This document shows positions 36,970 through 46,544 of a stretch of DNA of 64,000 nt, piece by piece. The stretch is from assembly GCF_004519335.1 (NCBI RefSeq), contig NZ_SOZD01000001.1, positions 248,001-312,000 on the forward strand, written 5' to 3'. The stretch comes from Jiella endophytica. GTDB lineage: Bacteria > Pseudomonadota > Alphaproteobacteria > Rhizobiales > Rhizobiaceae. Under the pieces are notes generated by a model. It made no database searches and had not been told where the DNA came from. It worked only from the letters and a program-made list of their open reading frames with translations. Position 1 is the first letter of the stretch. The number at the start of each line of letters is the position of its first letter. The translations under genes were made by a program, and so were the position numbers.

Positions 36970-37980
36970 TTATTGCTTTGCCAGGAACTTGTCGGTGAAG
37001 ACATCGTCCGCCGACGGGGTCGTCTTGAGAACGCCCTGGTCGGTGAGCGTCTTCAGCGTCGCCTCCCACTGGGTCTTCGTCATCCAGCCGAGGCCGTGCT
37101 CCTTGGTGTCTTCGCTGGTGAAGGTCGAGGCGATGTCGGCCTTGATCTGCGCCAGGAGGACGTCCTTCTTGTCGGCATAGCCGGGGACGTCCTTGGCGGT
37201 GATCTCGGCAGCTTCCTCGGGATGCGCGACGACGTAGTCGAAGGCTTCCCGATAGGCCTCCGTGAAGCGGGCGACGAGGTCGGGCTTCTCGTTGACCATC
37301 TCCTGTGAGGTGAAGAGGCCCGAGCCATAGGCCTTCCAGCCGTAGTCCGAGCCCATCATGATCGACAGCGAGCCGGGACCGCCTGCCTTGGCCTCGAGTT
37401 CGGGCACCTCGGCGTCGACATATCCGGGGACGGTCTGGACCCGGCCGAGCAGCAGGTAGCTCTCATAGGGCGGCGAGACGCTGTTCAGCGTCATGTCCTT
37501 TTCGGTCAGGCCGTTTGCCGCCAGAAAGCCCCGGAAGAAGATGTAGGTCGAACCGGCCGGATGGATGCCGACGCTCAGCCCCTTGAGGTCGTCCGGCTTG
37601 CTCAGCTTCACCGTCTTGGCCAGCGAGATCATCGCCAGCGGCGAGTGCTGGTTGACGGCGGCAATCGCCACCACCGGCACCTCCTGCGAGCGCGCGACGG
37701 CCAGCGTCGGGAGATCGCCGAAGCCGAAATCGGCATTGCCGTTGCCCACGAGCCGCATGGCATCGGGCGAGCCGGAGCCCTTGCGGATCTCGGCGACTTC
37801 GATGCCGTGCTTTTCGAAGAAGCCCTTTTCCTTGCCGACGAAGAACATGGCGTGGTTGCCGCGCACGACCCAGTCGAGCTGCACGTTGACCTTGTCCGCT
37901 GCCAGCGCGGCGCCGGAGAAGCCAAGCGTGCCGACGAGCGCGGCGGCGGCGGTCGCCATGAGGAGGGAGCGTCTTAACAT
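36970..37980 (-). CDS. NMT1/THI5-like ABC transporter substrate-binding protein
   Basis: 336 residues with a signal peptide (MLRRSLLMATAAAALVGTLG to AALA, about 28 residues). The mature start VNVQLDWVVRGNHAMFFVGKEKGFFEKHGIEV is the NMT1/THI5 signature. That family binds thiamine pyrimidine precursors, formylaminopyrimidines, riboflavin (RibY) or similar heterocycles. It is the last gene of an ATPase-permease-binding protein operon inside the B6 block. A pyridine ligand (pyridoxine, 4-pyridoxate) is the natural hypothesis. ATG at 37980 is the start; longer upstream frame is shadow. Confidence 0.88.
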   Translation of the reverse strand: MLRRSLLMATAAAALVGTLGFSGAALAADKVNVQLDWVVRGNHAMFFVGKEKGFFEKHGIEVAEIRKGSGSPDAMRLVGNGNADFGFGDLPTLAVARSQEVPVVAIAAVNQHSPLAMISLAKTVKLSKPDDLKGLSVGIHPAGSTYIFFRGFLAANGLTEKDMTLNSVSPPYESYLLLGRVQTVPGYVDAEVPELEAKAGGPGSLSIMMGSDYGWKAYGSGLFTSQEMVNEKPDLVARFTEAYREAFDYVVAHPEEAAEITAKDVPGYADKKDVLLAQIKADIASTFTSEDTKEHGLGWMTKTQWEATLKTLTDQGVLKTTPSADDVFTDKFLAKQ

Positions 37981-38015
37981 CTCTTTTGTCCTTGTGGTTG
38001 GGTTCGTTGGAAGGC

Positions 38016-38831
38016 TCAGGCCCGGCTGAATTTCGGCGCCCAGGGCACCACGACGCGCTCGAGGATTTCGGCGGCGTAGTAGAAGACGATGCCGAGGACG
38101 GAGACGAGCAGGAGCGCCGCGAAGACCTGCGCCGTATCGAGCTGGGTCGATGCGAACTGGATGACGTAGCCAAGCCCGTCCTGGGCACCGGCGAACTCGC
38201 CGACGATCGCGCCGATGACACTCAGCGTGGCGGCGATCTTGGTCCCCGCCATCAATTGCGGGAGCGAGTGGGGGACACGGATCCGGAAGAGGATCTGGCT
38301 CTGGCTGGCGCCGACCGAATTCATCAGGGACAAAAGGGAGCGATCGACCGACTGCATTCCGGCCAGCATCGACAGCGTCACCGGGAAGAAGGCGATGACC
38401 AGGATCAGGCCGATCTTCGGGGCAAGGCCGTAGCCGAACCAGAGGATGAAGATCGGCGCCAGCGCCACCTTCGGCACGTTCTGGAACAGGACCACTAGCG
38501 GGTAGAGCGCACGCCCCAGCCAGTCGAAGCGCACGATGACCAGCGCGATGGCGATCCCGACCGCGACCGAGACGATGAAGCCGAAGAGGATTTCGCCTGC
38601 CGTCACCAGCGTCGCCTGCATCAGCGACGGCCACTGGTCGATCAGCGACCGGGCGATCGCGGTGGGGGCGGGAACGATGAAGGCGGAAATGTCGAAGATC
38701 CGCACGGCCGCTTCCCACGCGACGACCGTCGCGACGAGAAGGATGATCGCCGGGAGCCAGCGGTCGTTCGCGGCGACCAGGATCGGCGTCAGCCGCGATT
38801 CAGCGGCGGTGTTGAGGGACTGATCGCTCAC
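38016..38831 (-). CDS. ABC transporter permease (SsuC/ThiX-like)
   Basis: 271 residues, about six membrane helices. BPD_transp_1 family with the EAA-type loop (SLMNSVGASQSQILFRIRVPHSLPQLMAG). This permease type serves NMT1/THI5, taurine and alkanesulfonate importers. Its ATG overlaps the stop of the ATPase gene by 4 bp, and 35 bp separate it from the binding-protein gene. Confidence 0.92.
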   Translation of the reverse strand: MSDQSLNTAAESRLTPILVAANDRWLPAIILLVATVVAWEAAVRIFDISAFIVPAPTAIARSLIDQWPSLMQATLVTAGEILFGFIVSVAVGIAIALVIVRFDWLGRALYPLVVLFQNVPKVALAPIFILWFGYGLAPKIGLILVIAFFPVTLSMLAGMQSVDRSLLSLMNSVGASQSQILFRIRVPHSLPQLMAGTKIAATLSVIGAIVGEFAGAQDGLGYVIQFASTQLDTAQVFAALLLVSVLGIVFYYAAEILERVVVPWAPKFSRA

Positions 38832-39676
38832 GACGACGCTCCTGGCTGATGGCTCTCGCGCAGCATCGTTCGCAGCTGGACCACCAGCCTGACGAACTCC
38901 GGCTCCTCGGTGAGCGAGAGGTCGCGCGGATAGGGCAGATCGATGTCGAGGCTCTCGGTGATCCGCCCCGGCTTGATCCCGAGGACATGGACGTGGCGGG
39001 ACAGATGGATCGCCTCGTCGATGGAGTGGGTGACGAGCACGATCGTCTTGCCGGTGCGCTGCCAGATATCCAGCAGCGACTGGCCCATGGAATCTCTCGT
39101 GATGGCGTCGAGCGCACCGAACGGCTCGTCCATCAGGAGCACCGCCGGATCGAGCGCCAGGGCCCGGGCGATCGCAACGCGCTGGCGCATGCCGCCGGAG
39201 AGTTCATGCGGCTGCTTGTGGGCGCTGTCCCCCAGGCCGACCAGTTCCAGCATCTCCTGCCCGCGCGCCCGCAACTCGGCGCGCGAGAGCGACCTGTCGG
39301 CGATGGAGAGCAGCATCGAGGCGTTGTCGACCGCGTTCTTCCAGGGAAGTAGGTTGGCCTCCTGAAAGACCAGCCCGATCATGCGCTTGCGGGCGGCCTC
39401 GACGGGAGGGAGACCGGCGATCGAAACGCTTCCTTCCGTCGGCTGCAGGAGCCCGGCCATAAGCTTCAGGAGCGTGCTCTTGCCGCAGCCGGATGGCCCG
39501 ATCAGGGAGACGAAGGAGCCCTTCGGCACGGAAAGGTCGATGTTCTGCAGGATCAATTGTCTCGACAGGACGAGCGATACGCCCTTCGCGGAGATCAGAG
39601 CGTCGTCATGCCGGACCGTTGTCGGCCGCGTTTCGGCCGCTCGAATGGTGTCTATACGCATGGCTGACTGCCTCAT
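38828..39676 (-). CDS. ABC transporter ATP-binding protein (SsuB/ThiZ-like)
   Basis: 282 residues, one ABC domain. Walker A is GPSGCGKSTLL, the signature LSGGMRQRVAIARAL, Walker B VLLMDEPFGALD, with a switch His in LVTHSIDEA. It is the energising subunit for the SsuC-like permease and NMT1-like binding protein. Starts at 39676 and 39661 are both in frame and both have purine-rich upstream sequence. The gene lies about 115 bp after the FHMPC dehydrogenase gene on the same strand, so it may be read from the same transcript. Confidence 0.92.
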   Translation of the reverse strand: MRQSAMRIDTIRAAETRPTTVRHDDALISAKGVSLVLSRQLILQNIDLSVPKGSFVSLIGPSGCGKSTLLKLMAGLLQPTEGSVSIAGLPPVEAARKRMIGLVFQEANLLPWKNAVDNASMLLSIADRSLSRAELRARGQEMLELVGLGDSAHKQPHELSGGMRQRVAIARALALDPAVLLMDEPFGALDAITRDSMGQSLLDIWQRTGKTIVLVTHSIDEAIHLSRHVHVLGIKPGRITESLDIDLPYPRDLSLTEEPEFVRLVVQLRTMLRESHQPGASS

Positions 39677-39790
39677 TCATGTATTCCTGCGATGGCCGAG
39701 CCGCAGCGTCCTCATTGGCGCGCCGGGCTAGCAAGTTGTCGCGAAATCGCTTCCGATGGGGACCGGGTTTCGGGCTTCGTCGGCCATCGG

Positions 39791-40720
39791 CTAATCCTTG
39801 CCCTCGAGGATGCGCCGCACGGCGACGAGCTTCTTCGCCCGTTCGCCCTGCAGCGCCTTCGTCTTTTCCGGTTTATAGGAAAATATTCCCTCGCCCGACT
39901 TGATGCCGAATTTCGACGCGTCGGTCTTTTCCAGAACCATTTGCGCGACATCGGCGCGATTGGAGAGATCGGCGTTGAGGAAGGACGAAACGGATTTGTA
40001 GATGTCGAGGCCGGCCATATCGAGCAGCGCCATCGGCCCCACGACGGCGATCTTGTAGCCGATGCCCCAGGACACGCAGGTGTCGAGATCCTCCGGCTCG
40101 ATGACGCCGCGCTCCACGAGGTCGACCGCCTCGCGGAGGAGGGCGTAGAGCACCCGGTTCTCGACGAAGCCCGGCACGTCCTTCTTGACGACCACCGGCA
40201 ACAGGCCGATCGAACGGATCAGCTCGCGGATCGTCGCGACGGTCTCGGGGGCGGTCTCGGCGCCGCCGATCACCTCGATCATCGGGATGATGTGCGGCGG
40301 GTTCGACCAATGCATGCCGACCATGCGCCGGGGATGCGAGATATGCGCCTGCAGCTTGGTGATCGGAATGCCCGACGTATCGGATGCGACGATCGTCTCC
40401 GGCGCGATCAGCCCGTCGATGGTGCGGTAGACTTCGGCCTTGATCGCGATGTCCTCGGGGACGTTCTCGATGACGAGATCGGCACCGGCGACCGCATCGG
40501 CGATGTCGTCGGTGAAGCACACCGAACCCGAGCCGTCCTGCGGCGCGGCGATGGCGAGATCGTCGAGCACGCTCTCGGCAATGCCGAGCATGGTCCGGGC
40601 CCGCTCGATCGCCGCGGGGGCGACGTCGTAGGCGACGACATCGAGGCCGCCGCGGGCGAGCCGGGCGGCCATGCCCGGTCCCATCGTGCCGAGGCCGATG
40701 ATGGCGATATGCCGGATCAT
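39791..40720 (-). CDS. 5-Formyl-3-hydroxy-2-methylpyridine-4-carboxylate (FHMPC) dehydrogenase
   Basis: NAD-dependent oxidation of the 5-aldehyde to 3-hydroxy-2-methylpyridine-4,5-dicarboxylate. 309 residues. The Rossmann motif G-L-G-T-M-G (9-14) and the overall fold are those of 3-hydroxyacyl-CoA dehydrogenases ([19 protein letters not shown]). It is an aldehyde dehydrogenase without the usual catalytic cysteine, a known peculiarity of the M. loti enzyme, which it closely resembles. ATG at 40720 overlaps the stop of the 4-pyridoxate dehydrogenase gene (ATGA), so the longer frame upstream is not used. Confidence 0.93.
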   Translation of the reverse strand: MIRHIAIIGLGTMGPGMAARLARGGLDVVAYDVAPAAIERARTMLGIAESVLDDLAIAAPQDGSGSVCFTDDIADAVAGADLVIENVPEDIAIKAEVYRTIDGLIAPETIVASDTSGIPITKLQAHISHPRRMVGMHWSNPPHIIPMIEVIGGAETAPETVATIRELIRSIGLLPVVVKKDVPGFVENRVLYALLREAVDLVERGVIEPEDLDTCVSWGIGYKIAVVGPMALLDMAGLDIYKSVSSFLNADLSNRADVAQMVLEKTDASKFGIKSGEGIFSYKPEKTKALQGERAKKLVAVRRILEGKD

Positions 40721-42345
40721 GCCGCGAGCTCCCTTTCCTTCGACGCAGCGATCATGTCGGCTGCCTTCTCGGCAATCATGATCACTGCCGCGTTGATGTT
40801 GCCGCAGACGAGGTCCGGCATGACCGACGCGTCCACCACGCGCAGGCCGTCGACGCCGCGCAGCCGCAACTGCGGATCGACGACGGAGTCGGCGTCGGCT
40901 CCCATCCGGCAGGTTCCGGCCGGATGATGCACGGTGATGGAGGTCCGGCGGATGTGCTCGTCGATCTCCTCGTCGCTCTCGCAGTTTGAGCCGGGAAAGA
41001 ACTCCGCTTCGATGAAGGGCTGCATGGACGGCTGCGCCGCGAGATCCCTCGCCACCCGGAAGCCGGCGCGCAGCGATTGCCAGTCCTTCGGCGAGGCGAG
41101 GAAGTTCTGATGGATCAGCGGTGCGGCCAGGGGATCGGCAGACGCGAGCTTCACCGTCCCGCGGCTTTCCGGCTGCGTCGCGACGACCCGCGTCGCAAAA
41201 CCGTCCGGGAACGGCTCCTTGAAGGGAGCGAAATAGGGCCATGCGGCGAGCGGCGCGGCAGTGAAAAGCAACTGCACGTCGGGCAGCGGCCGCTCCGGAC
41301 CGCTCTTCAGGAAGGCGACGACGCCGCCCGGCACGTCGCCCGAGAAGCCGCGGCCGGTGAGATAGGTCCTGGCGAAGTCGAGGCCGATCCGGTCCGCCCG
41401 CATCATTTTGCGGAATGGCCCGGGTGTCCGGCGCCGGTACATGAGAATGACCGAGACGTGGTCCTGCAGGTTCTTGCCGACCGCCGGACGGTCGACCTTC
41501 GTCTCGATGCCCTGGGCCGCCAGTTCCTCACGAGCGCCAATACCGGACAGCATCAGGAGTTGCGGCGTGTTGATGACGCCGCCGGCGAGCAGCACTTCCT
41601 TTCGGGCCGAGACCGTCTGCTCGGCGCCGGCATGACGGAGGACGACGCCGGTGGCGCGCCTGCCCTCGAGCATCACCTTCGTCGCGATGGCGTCCGTCAG
41701 GACGGTGAGGTTCGCCCGCTTCAGGGCCGGGCGCAGATAGGCCGAGGCGGTCGAAGCGCGCCGCCCGTTCGCAATGGTCATCTGGAGACGGCCGAACCCT
41801 TCCTGGTGCTCGGCATTGTAGTCGTCGGTCTGCGGATAGCCGGCCGCGACGCTGGCCTCGGCGAAGGCGTCGATCAGCGTGTCCTTGTAGCGGCAGAACT
41901 GGGTGCTGAGCGGCCCCGAACCGCCGCGCCATCGGCTCTCGCCGCCTTCCCAGGTCTCCTGCTTGCGGAAGTAGGGCAGGACCTTGTCGTAGGACCAGTC
42001 GGTCAGGCCGGAGGCCGCCCACCGCTCGTAGTCGCCGCGATTGCCGCGCACATAGGCCATGGCGTTGGTGGACGAGGATCCGCCGATGACCTTGCCGCGC
42101 GCGCACTCCACCTTGCGTCCGCCGACATTGTCCTCCGCTTCGCAGAAATACATCCAGTCGTGGCGGCGCTCGGTCAGGATCTTTCCCCATCCGAGCGGGA
42201 TGTGGATCATCGGATCGCGATCCCAGCCGCCGGCCTCGATGAGCAGCACCGATGATCGCGGATCCGCACTCAGCCGGTTGGCCAGCACGCAGCCGGCCGA
42301 TCCGGCACCAACGATGACATAATCGTAGCTTTGCGCATGCGGCAT
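40717..42345 (-). CDS. 4-Pyridoxate dehydrogenase (GMC oxidoreductase)
   Basis: Oxidises the 5-hydroxymethyl group of 4-pyridoxate to the aldehyde (FHMPC). 542 residues, FAD-binding GMC family: [17 protein letters not shown] near the N-terminus, [18 protein letters not shown] (GMC signature 1), a GALxSP-like segment ([17 protein letters not shown]), and the active-site pair H473-H474 in [12 protein letters not shown]. Choice of this pathway step over pyridoxine oxidase rests on adjacency to the FHMPC dehydrogenase and HMPDC decarboxylase genes, and on the other GMC gene at 47462 matching pyridoxine 4-oxidase better. ATG at 42345 is preferred over an upstream extension. Confidence 0.88.
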   Translation of the reverse strand: MPHAQSYDYVIVGAGSAGCVLANRLSADPRSSVLLIEAGGWDRDPMIHIPLGWGKILTERRHDWMYFCEAEDNVGGRKVECARGKVIGGSSSTNAMAYVRGNRGDYERWAASGLTDWSYDKVLPYFRKQETWEGGESRWRGGSGPLSTQFCRYKDTLIDAFAEASVAAGYPQTDDYNAEHQEGFGRLQMTIANGRRASTASAYLRPALKRANLTVLTDAIATKVMLEGRRATGVVLRHAGAEQTVSARKEVLLAGGVINTPQLLMLSGIGAREELAAQGIETKVDRPAVGKNLQDHVSVILMYRRRTPGPFRKMMRADRIGLDFARTYLTGRGFSGDVPGGVVAFLKSGPERPLPDVQLLFTAAPLAAWPYFAPFKEPFPDGFATRVVATQPESRGTVKLASADPLAAPLIHQNFLASPKDWQSLRAGFRVARDLAAQPSMQPFIEAEFFPGSNCESDEEIDEHIRRTSITVHHPAGTCRMGADADSVVDPQLRLRGVDGLRVVDASVMPDLVCGNINAAVIMIAEKAADMIAASKERELAA

Positions 42346-42445
42346 GGTGCGTTTCGCTGCCTTCGTCCGGTGCCCTTGTGCCAGGGAGATTTTCAAACTG
42401 AGCATGGATGTCCCGGCACTCGCCGGGCAGTCGAGGCGATCGACG

Positions 42446-43168
42446 CTAGAGCAGGCCAGCCTCTCTCAGACGTTGCGACCAGTGGTTCCAGCCACGGTCG
42501 ATCTGCGCGCCGACGAGCTTTCCAGCCGTCTTCACTTCGCCGGGCGTCAGGTAGTTGACCTTGCCGACCTGCAGGCCCGCAGTGAGCGCCTTCGCCTCCT
42601 GCTCGAGATAGTAGGCGCGGAAGACGACCTCGCGCACCGAGTTGCCGACATTGACGACGCCGTGGCGCGCCATCAGCACCACGGTGCTGTCGCCGAGGCT
42701 CGTCGCGATGTCGGCGCAGACGTCGGTGCTGCCACCGAAGAGATCCGTCGCGTCGCCATGCTTGTCGCGGATCTCGTAGACCGGCACGGTTTCACCCATG
42801 AAGGCGCCCATGTGGGTGACCGGTCGCAGCGGCGTGTCGACGAAGCAGTAGGGCAGGACGGCGGGCGAATGGGTGTGCAGCACGCACTGCACATCCGGCC
42901 TCGCCTTGTAGATCTCGCTATGAATGTACCGCTCGAGGTAGGACGGGCGGTTGTCCGTCGTCTCGCCGTCGAGGGTCAGACGCTGGATGTCGTCGACGGT
43001 GACCAGCGCCGGCGCGAGTTTCTGCGGCAGGAAGAACCCGTCCGGATTTTCCGGATCGCGGGCGCTGATATGCCCGAACACATCCATGACGCCTTCATGC
43101 AGAAGGATCTTCGTTGCCGTAACGAGTTCCTCGAAGATCATGCTGCGAACGGATTGGCTTTCCGACAT
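42446..43168 (-). CDS. 3-Hydroxy-2-methylpyridine-4,5-dicarboxylate 4-decarboxylase
   Basis: Removes the 4-carboxyl group to yield 2-methyl-3-hydroxypyridine-5-carboxylate. 240 residues, class II aldolase/adducin fold. Metal ligands are visible as H98 and H100 (VLHTHSPAV) and H169 ([11 protein letters not shown]), with a nearby acid E79. General tools would call it a class II aldolase; context and resemblance to the M. loti protein give the specific function. ATG at 43168 is the start; the PEBP-family gene lies 14 bp upstream. Confidence 0.92.
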   Translation of the reverse strand: MSESQSVRSMIFEELVTATKILLHEGVMDVFGHISARDPENPDGFFLPQKLAPALVTVDDIQRLTLDGETTDNRPSYLERYIHSEIYKARPDVQCVLHTHSPAVLPYCFVDTPLRPVTHMGAFMGETVPVYEIRDKHGDATDLFGGSTDVCADIATSLGDSTVVLMARHGVVNVGNSVREVVFRAYYLEQEAKALTAGLQVGKVNYLTPGEVKTAGKLVGAQIDRGWNHWSQRLREAGLL

Positions 43169-43182
43169 TTGAACTACTCCCG

Positions 43183-43692
43183 TTACCCGGCGCCTGCGAT
43201 CGGTCGGCTGTCGCCGTCGACCGCGCTGGCGTGGCAAACGTTTTCGTAAAGACCGACGATGCGGTTCTGCTCGATGATGTTGCCGGCGTATTTCTGCAGG
43301 AACTCTTCGCGCGTCGGGGTGCCCTCGACCGCGGTGTCGAGCGCATAGACCCAGAAGTAGTAGTGATGCTTGCCATGGCCGGCCGGCGGCTGCGGTCCAT
43401 AATACTGCTTGTCGCCGGCGCCGTTCGGCCCCACCCGGAACTTCTCCTGGGCATCCGAGAGGTCGGTCGTCGCCGGATCGATGCCGTAGACCGTCCAGTG
43501 GGTGAAACCGTTCGCCAGCGGCGCATCCGGATCGTGACAGATCACCGCAAGCTCTGTGGCTTCTTTCGGCACGCCGCTGACCGTCAATTGCGGCAGGACG
43601 TTGCCCTTGTCGCCGGCATGCTCGTCGCGCAGGTCGCCGAGCGGCTGGAAGTCGGCCGACGTGATCTTGAGGTCTTTGATGTTCAGGGGCAT
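43183..43692 (-). CDS. YbhB/YbcL (PEBP, Raf-kinase-inhibitor-like) family protein
   Basis: 169 residues. The phosphatidylethanolamine-binding protein motifs are clear: D-P-D-A-P ([23 protein letters not shown]), G-P-x-P-P-x-G ([23 protein letters not shown]). No signal peptide, so likely cytoplasmic. It has no assigned step in the known B6 pathway, yet it is packed 14 bp from the decarboxylase gene in the same operon. It may bind a pathway intermediate, or it may be a passenger. Confidence 0.88.
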   Translation of the reverse strand: MPLNIKDLKITSADFQPLGDLRDEHAGDKGNVLPQLTVSGVPKEATELAVICHDPDAPLANGFTHWTVYGIDPATTDLSDAQEKFRVGPNGAGDKQYYGPQPPAGHGKHHYYFWVYALDTAVEGTPTREEFLQKYAGNIIEQNRIVGLYENVCHASAVDGDSRPIAGAG

Positions 43693-43723
43693 TTCGCTCG
43701 TCCCTTGATGAATTGCGATCGGC

Positions 43724-44314
43724 CTAGACGGCGGCTTTGAGGTCGGCGACGGTCTTGCCGCCTACGCGCTGGTGGACGCGCGAGCCGGAAGCGACTGCGA
43801 CGCAGATCAGGAGCTCGTCGGGGCGGGGGCCATCCGGCACGGCGAAGGTCACCGCGTCATAGTGCGAGCGGATGTAAAGCTCGTCCTTGTGGGCGAGCGG
43901 GATGTCGATGGCCGTGCCGGCGACCGCGACCTTGCTGGCCGACGAGATCCAGGCCCTGCCGCCGCCCACCTCTTCGCGAAGCGGATCCCCGAACACCGTG
44001 GTGATGCAGGCGACGACATGTTCCTGCTCGCCAGCCGTGCCGGCGATGCCGCCCTTGCCGTAGCTTTCGACCAGCCTGCCGCCGAGCAGCGCCGCGGCCC
44101 GCTCGCCAAGCGCATGGCCGATGACCGGGCTCGGATCCGTCAGTTCCGACAGGTCGGCGACGAATTTGCCGGCGAAGGGATTGCGGATGATGACGCCGAC
44201 CGCGGCCTTGATCAGGCTTGCGCCGGGATTGCCGCCGTCGTGACGGATTTCATGGATGGTGGAATACCAGCCGCGCACGTCATAGTGTTTCTCAACTTCC
44301 ACCGAATGGTCCAT
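43724..44314 (-). CDS. Amino acid synthesis family (PF06684) protein of unknown function
   Basis: 196 residues, soluble. The family features are present: an early His/Tyr-rich segment (YDVRGWYSTIHEIRHDGG), NPFAGKFVADLSEL, AAALLGGRLVESYGKGGIAGTAGEQEH and a C-terminal VAVASGSR. The family name is historical; its reaction is not established. It lies between the PEBP gene and the ring-opening oxygenase gene. A role on an amide or imine intermediate downstream of ring opening is conceivable but is inference. Confidence 0.85.
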   Translation of the reverse strand: MDHSVEVEKHYDVRGWYSTIHEIRHDGGNPGASLIKAAVGVIIRNPFAGKFVADLSELTDPSPVIGHALGERAAALLGGRLVESYGKGGIAGTAGEQEHVVACITTVFGDPLREEVGGGRAWISSASKVAVAGTAIDIPLAHKDELYIRSHYDAVTFAVPDGPRPDELLICVAVASGSRVHQRVGGKTVADLKAAV

Positions 44315-44377
44315 TCCTGTCTCCCAAGACGCGCGCCGTCTCGGCGTGCGAAGATGTTTGGCGTCGGCGACTGCTGG

Positions 44378-45517
44378 CTATTGCGGCCACGAATAGACGC
44401 GGCGCAGCGGATCGTAGCGGGCAGCCTCGAGGGCCGCCGGCGTGAACATGTTTCCCTTCGAGAGCGAACGGTTGGCGGCATAGTCGCCGGACAGGGCCTG
44501 GCAGCGATCGGTGATCGGCCGGATGCGCTTTTCCCAATCGACGATCGCGTCCTCGACCGACGAGGCGGTCTCTAGTTCCTGCGCCAGGCTGAAGGCATTG
44601 ACCATGGCGCAGCCCGCGCCCTGTGCGAGGGCCGGGCACATGGCGTGCGCTGCGTCGCCCACCAGGGCGACCTTGCCGCGCGTCCAGCTGTCCAGCCGCG
44701 TCGTCGCGTATCTGTCGTAGCGGGCGCTCTTCAGCTTGGCCGCTTCGACCAGGCAAGGTTCCAGAAACGGGAACATCTCGACCCACACTTCGAGATCGAG
44801 CGGCACCCGCGAGCCGCGCGGATCGGCGGCAGGCGCCATCAGGCCGAGATAGAGCTCGTCGTCGTTGCAGGGCGAGTAGAGGATCCGCTGCACCCGCGGC
44901 CAGAAGTTCCACATGTCGATGGTGTTGTCCCATTCGCCATGCCCGAGTTCCTGCTTCTTCCGCGGGACGATGAGCCTGATGATGCCGTCGGTGGAATCCC
45001 ACCGATCCTGCTCGAAGCCGATGGAATCGCGCACCTTGGAGCCGACTCCGTCCGCGCCGACGATCAGGTCGGCCTCGATCGTCTCCCCCGTCTGAAGGGT
45101 CAGCCGGCCCTCCGGGTCGGCGGAAACCGCCTCGGAATTGACGCGGATCTCGATGCCGAGCGCGCGGACGCGATTGGCCAGCGCGGTGTGCAGATGGCTG
45201 CGCGTCATGACGCGCCAGGGAAGGCCGTTGAAGGTTTCCTTGGAGACCGACTTGTTGTGCATCCAGGTCTCGTAGGTCGGCGGCGTGTGCGAGCCTTCGA
45301 GAACCTCTTCCAGCGCACCCAGCCCTTCGAGAACGCGCAAGCCGTTGTACCAGAGGTAGATTCCCGCGCCGAATGCCCTGAGTTCCGGCCCCTTTTCGTG
45401 CAGCGTCACATCCCAGCCGCTCTGCTTGAGCGCGATTGCCGCCGTCAGGCCAGCAAAGCCGCCGCCGGCAACCTCTGCGCGACGGGTTTTGCCTGATGTC
45501 ATGTTCACGTTGGGCAT
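44378..45517 (-). CDS. 2-Methyl-3-hydroxypyridine-5-carboxylate (MHPC) oxygenase
   Basis: Flavin monooxygenase that adds O2 and opens the pyridine ring to (E)-2-(acetamidomethylene)succinate using NAD(P)H. 379 residues. FAD motif G-G-G-F-A-G (18-23), the D-G motif as VGADGVGSKVRDSIG, and the G-D-A-A-H-A-M motif near residue 290. It is nearly identical in its motif regions to the structurally characterised M. loti MHPCO (also 379 residues), including the C-terminal YDPLRRVYSWPQ. This is the key ring-cleavage step. Confidence 0.95.
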   Translation of the reverse strand: MPNVNMTSGKTRRAEVAGGGFAGLTAAIALKQSGWDVTLHEKGPELRAFGAGIYLWYNGLRVLEGLGALEEVLEGSHTPPTYETWMHNKSVSKETFNGLPWRVMTRSHLHTALANRVRALGIEIRVNSEAVSADPEGRLTLQTGETIEADLIVGADGVGSKVRDSIGFEQDRWDSTDGIIRLIVPRKKQELGHGEWDNTIDMWNFWPRVQRILYSPCNDDELYLGLMAPAADPRGSRVPLDLEVWVEMFPFLEPCLVEAAKLKSARYDRYATTRLDSWTRGKVALVGDAAHAMCPALAQGAGCAMVNAFSLAQELETASSVEDAIVDWEKRIRPITDRCQALSGDYAANRSLSKGNMFTPAALEAARYDPLRRVYSWPQ

Positions 45518-45644
45518 TGTGTCGTCCGATATTCTACTCGAGATGAAACTGCGGGTTGCCGGGTCGGCCCGGGTGACCTGCCATGGCTTCCAGCTGACGC
45601 CGTCGATCGCGGTCTCGTGCGAGAAGCCATCCTCTCCTTGTCCT

Positions 45645-46481
45645 TCACGCGTCGATGAAGTTCTGGATGGCTCTGAAGGTGATGTCCGGGGCGGTCTCGT
45701 TGACGTAATGGTCGGCGCCGGGCACGACGACCACGGGCAGGTCGGGCCGCAGGCGGCTGGTTTTCGCGAGCGCTGCGGCGGACACCAGCTTGCTGTCCTC
45801 GCCGCGGATGATCAGCACCGGCTTCTTCACGTCCCGGAAGGCAGGCACGAGATCGGCCCGAAGCCCGGTGCTGGTCTCGGCCATGGCAGCGGGCGAGGCG
45901 AGGGGGCGCAACCCACCATCGACGCGCTGGTAGCCGCTTTCGGCCCTGATCCTGATGGCATCGGCCGGAATGTTGGGATAGCGGCGGGAAAGATAGGTCT
46001 CGACGGCCGTCAGATCCTCGAAGACCTGGTCCCCCGCATTGACGCGCGAATCCAGGGCGTCGAACACTTCGGTCTCGATATAGGGGGTGAAGTCGATGGC
46101 AATCACCGAGCGGACCCGGTCGGGATGGGCGGCCGCCGCGGTGACCGAATTCCGCGAGCCGAGCGAGTGGCCGACGAGGATGGCCGGCCCCTTGTCCAGT
46201 TTGCGGACGAGCGCGGCGATGTCCTCGACAAAGTCGTCGGCCTCATAGCCGCTCGCCGGCTTGTCGCTGTGGCCGTGCCCTCTCTGGTCGACGGCCACGA
46301 CCGTGAAGCGATCGGAAAACCGGGCCATCATCGGGGTGAAGACGGCCCCGTTGGCGGTGATGCCGTGGAAGAACAGGATCAGCGGGCCGCTGCCGCCTTC
46401 GCGCACGTTCAGCACGATCCGGCCGATGTCGATGCGCCGCGAGCCGAAACGGTCGAAGGACCTGTCTGCCGCCATTCTCAT
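45645..46481 (-). CDS. (E)-2-(acetamidomethylene)succinate hydrolase
   Basis: Last pathway enzyme: hydrolyses the ring-opened product to succinic semialdehyde, acetate, ammonia and CO2. 278 residues, alpha/beta-hydrolase. The triad S106 (LVGHSLGSRN), D130 (AIDFTPY) and H258 (PGADHYVNE) falls at the same positions as in the M. loti enzyme. GAGG lies 6 nt upstream of the ATG at 46481. It is the first gene of the minus-strand catabolic operon and is divergent from the GntR regulator. Confidence 0.95.
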   Translation of the reverse strand: MRMAADRSFDRFGSRRIDIGRIVLNVREGGSGPLILFFHGITANGAVFTPMMARFSDRFTVVAVDQRGHGHSDKPASGYEADDFVEDIAALVRKLDKGPAILVGHSLGSRNSVTAAAAHPDRVRSVIAIDFTPYIETEVFDALDSRVNAGDQVFEDLTAVETYLSRRYPNIPADAIRIRAESGYQRVDGGLRPLASPAAMAETSTGLRADLVPAFRDVKKPVLIIRGEDSKLVSAAALAKTSRLRPDLPVVVVPGADHYVNETAPDITFRAIQNFIDA

Positions 46482-46544
46482 CAGCCTCGCCCGTTGCTGT
46501 CGTGTGAGGCAAGAGGATCATACAAGCCGGGACGCGTCAACCCG

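Noticed and set aside
39692-39790. Possible further copy of a palindromic repeat after the FHMPC dehydrogenase gene
   Set aside because: GCGTCCTCATTGGCGCGCC and a GAAATCGCTTCC...GGGTTTCGG stretch hint at related repeats, but pairing is poor and the match to the three clear copies is too weak.
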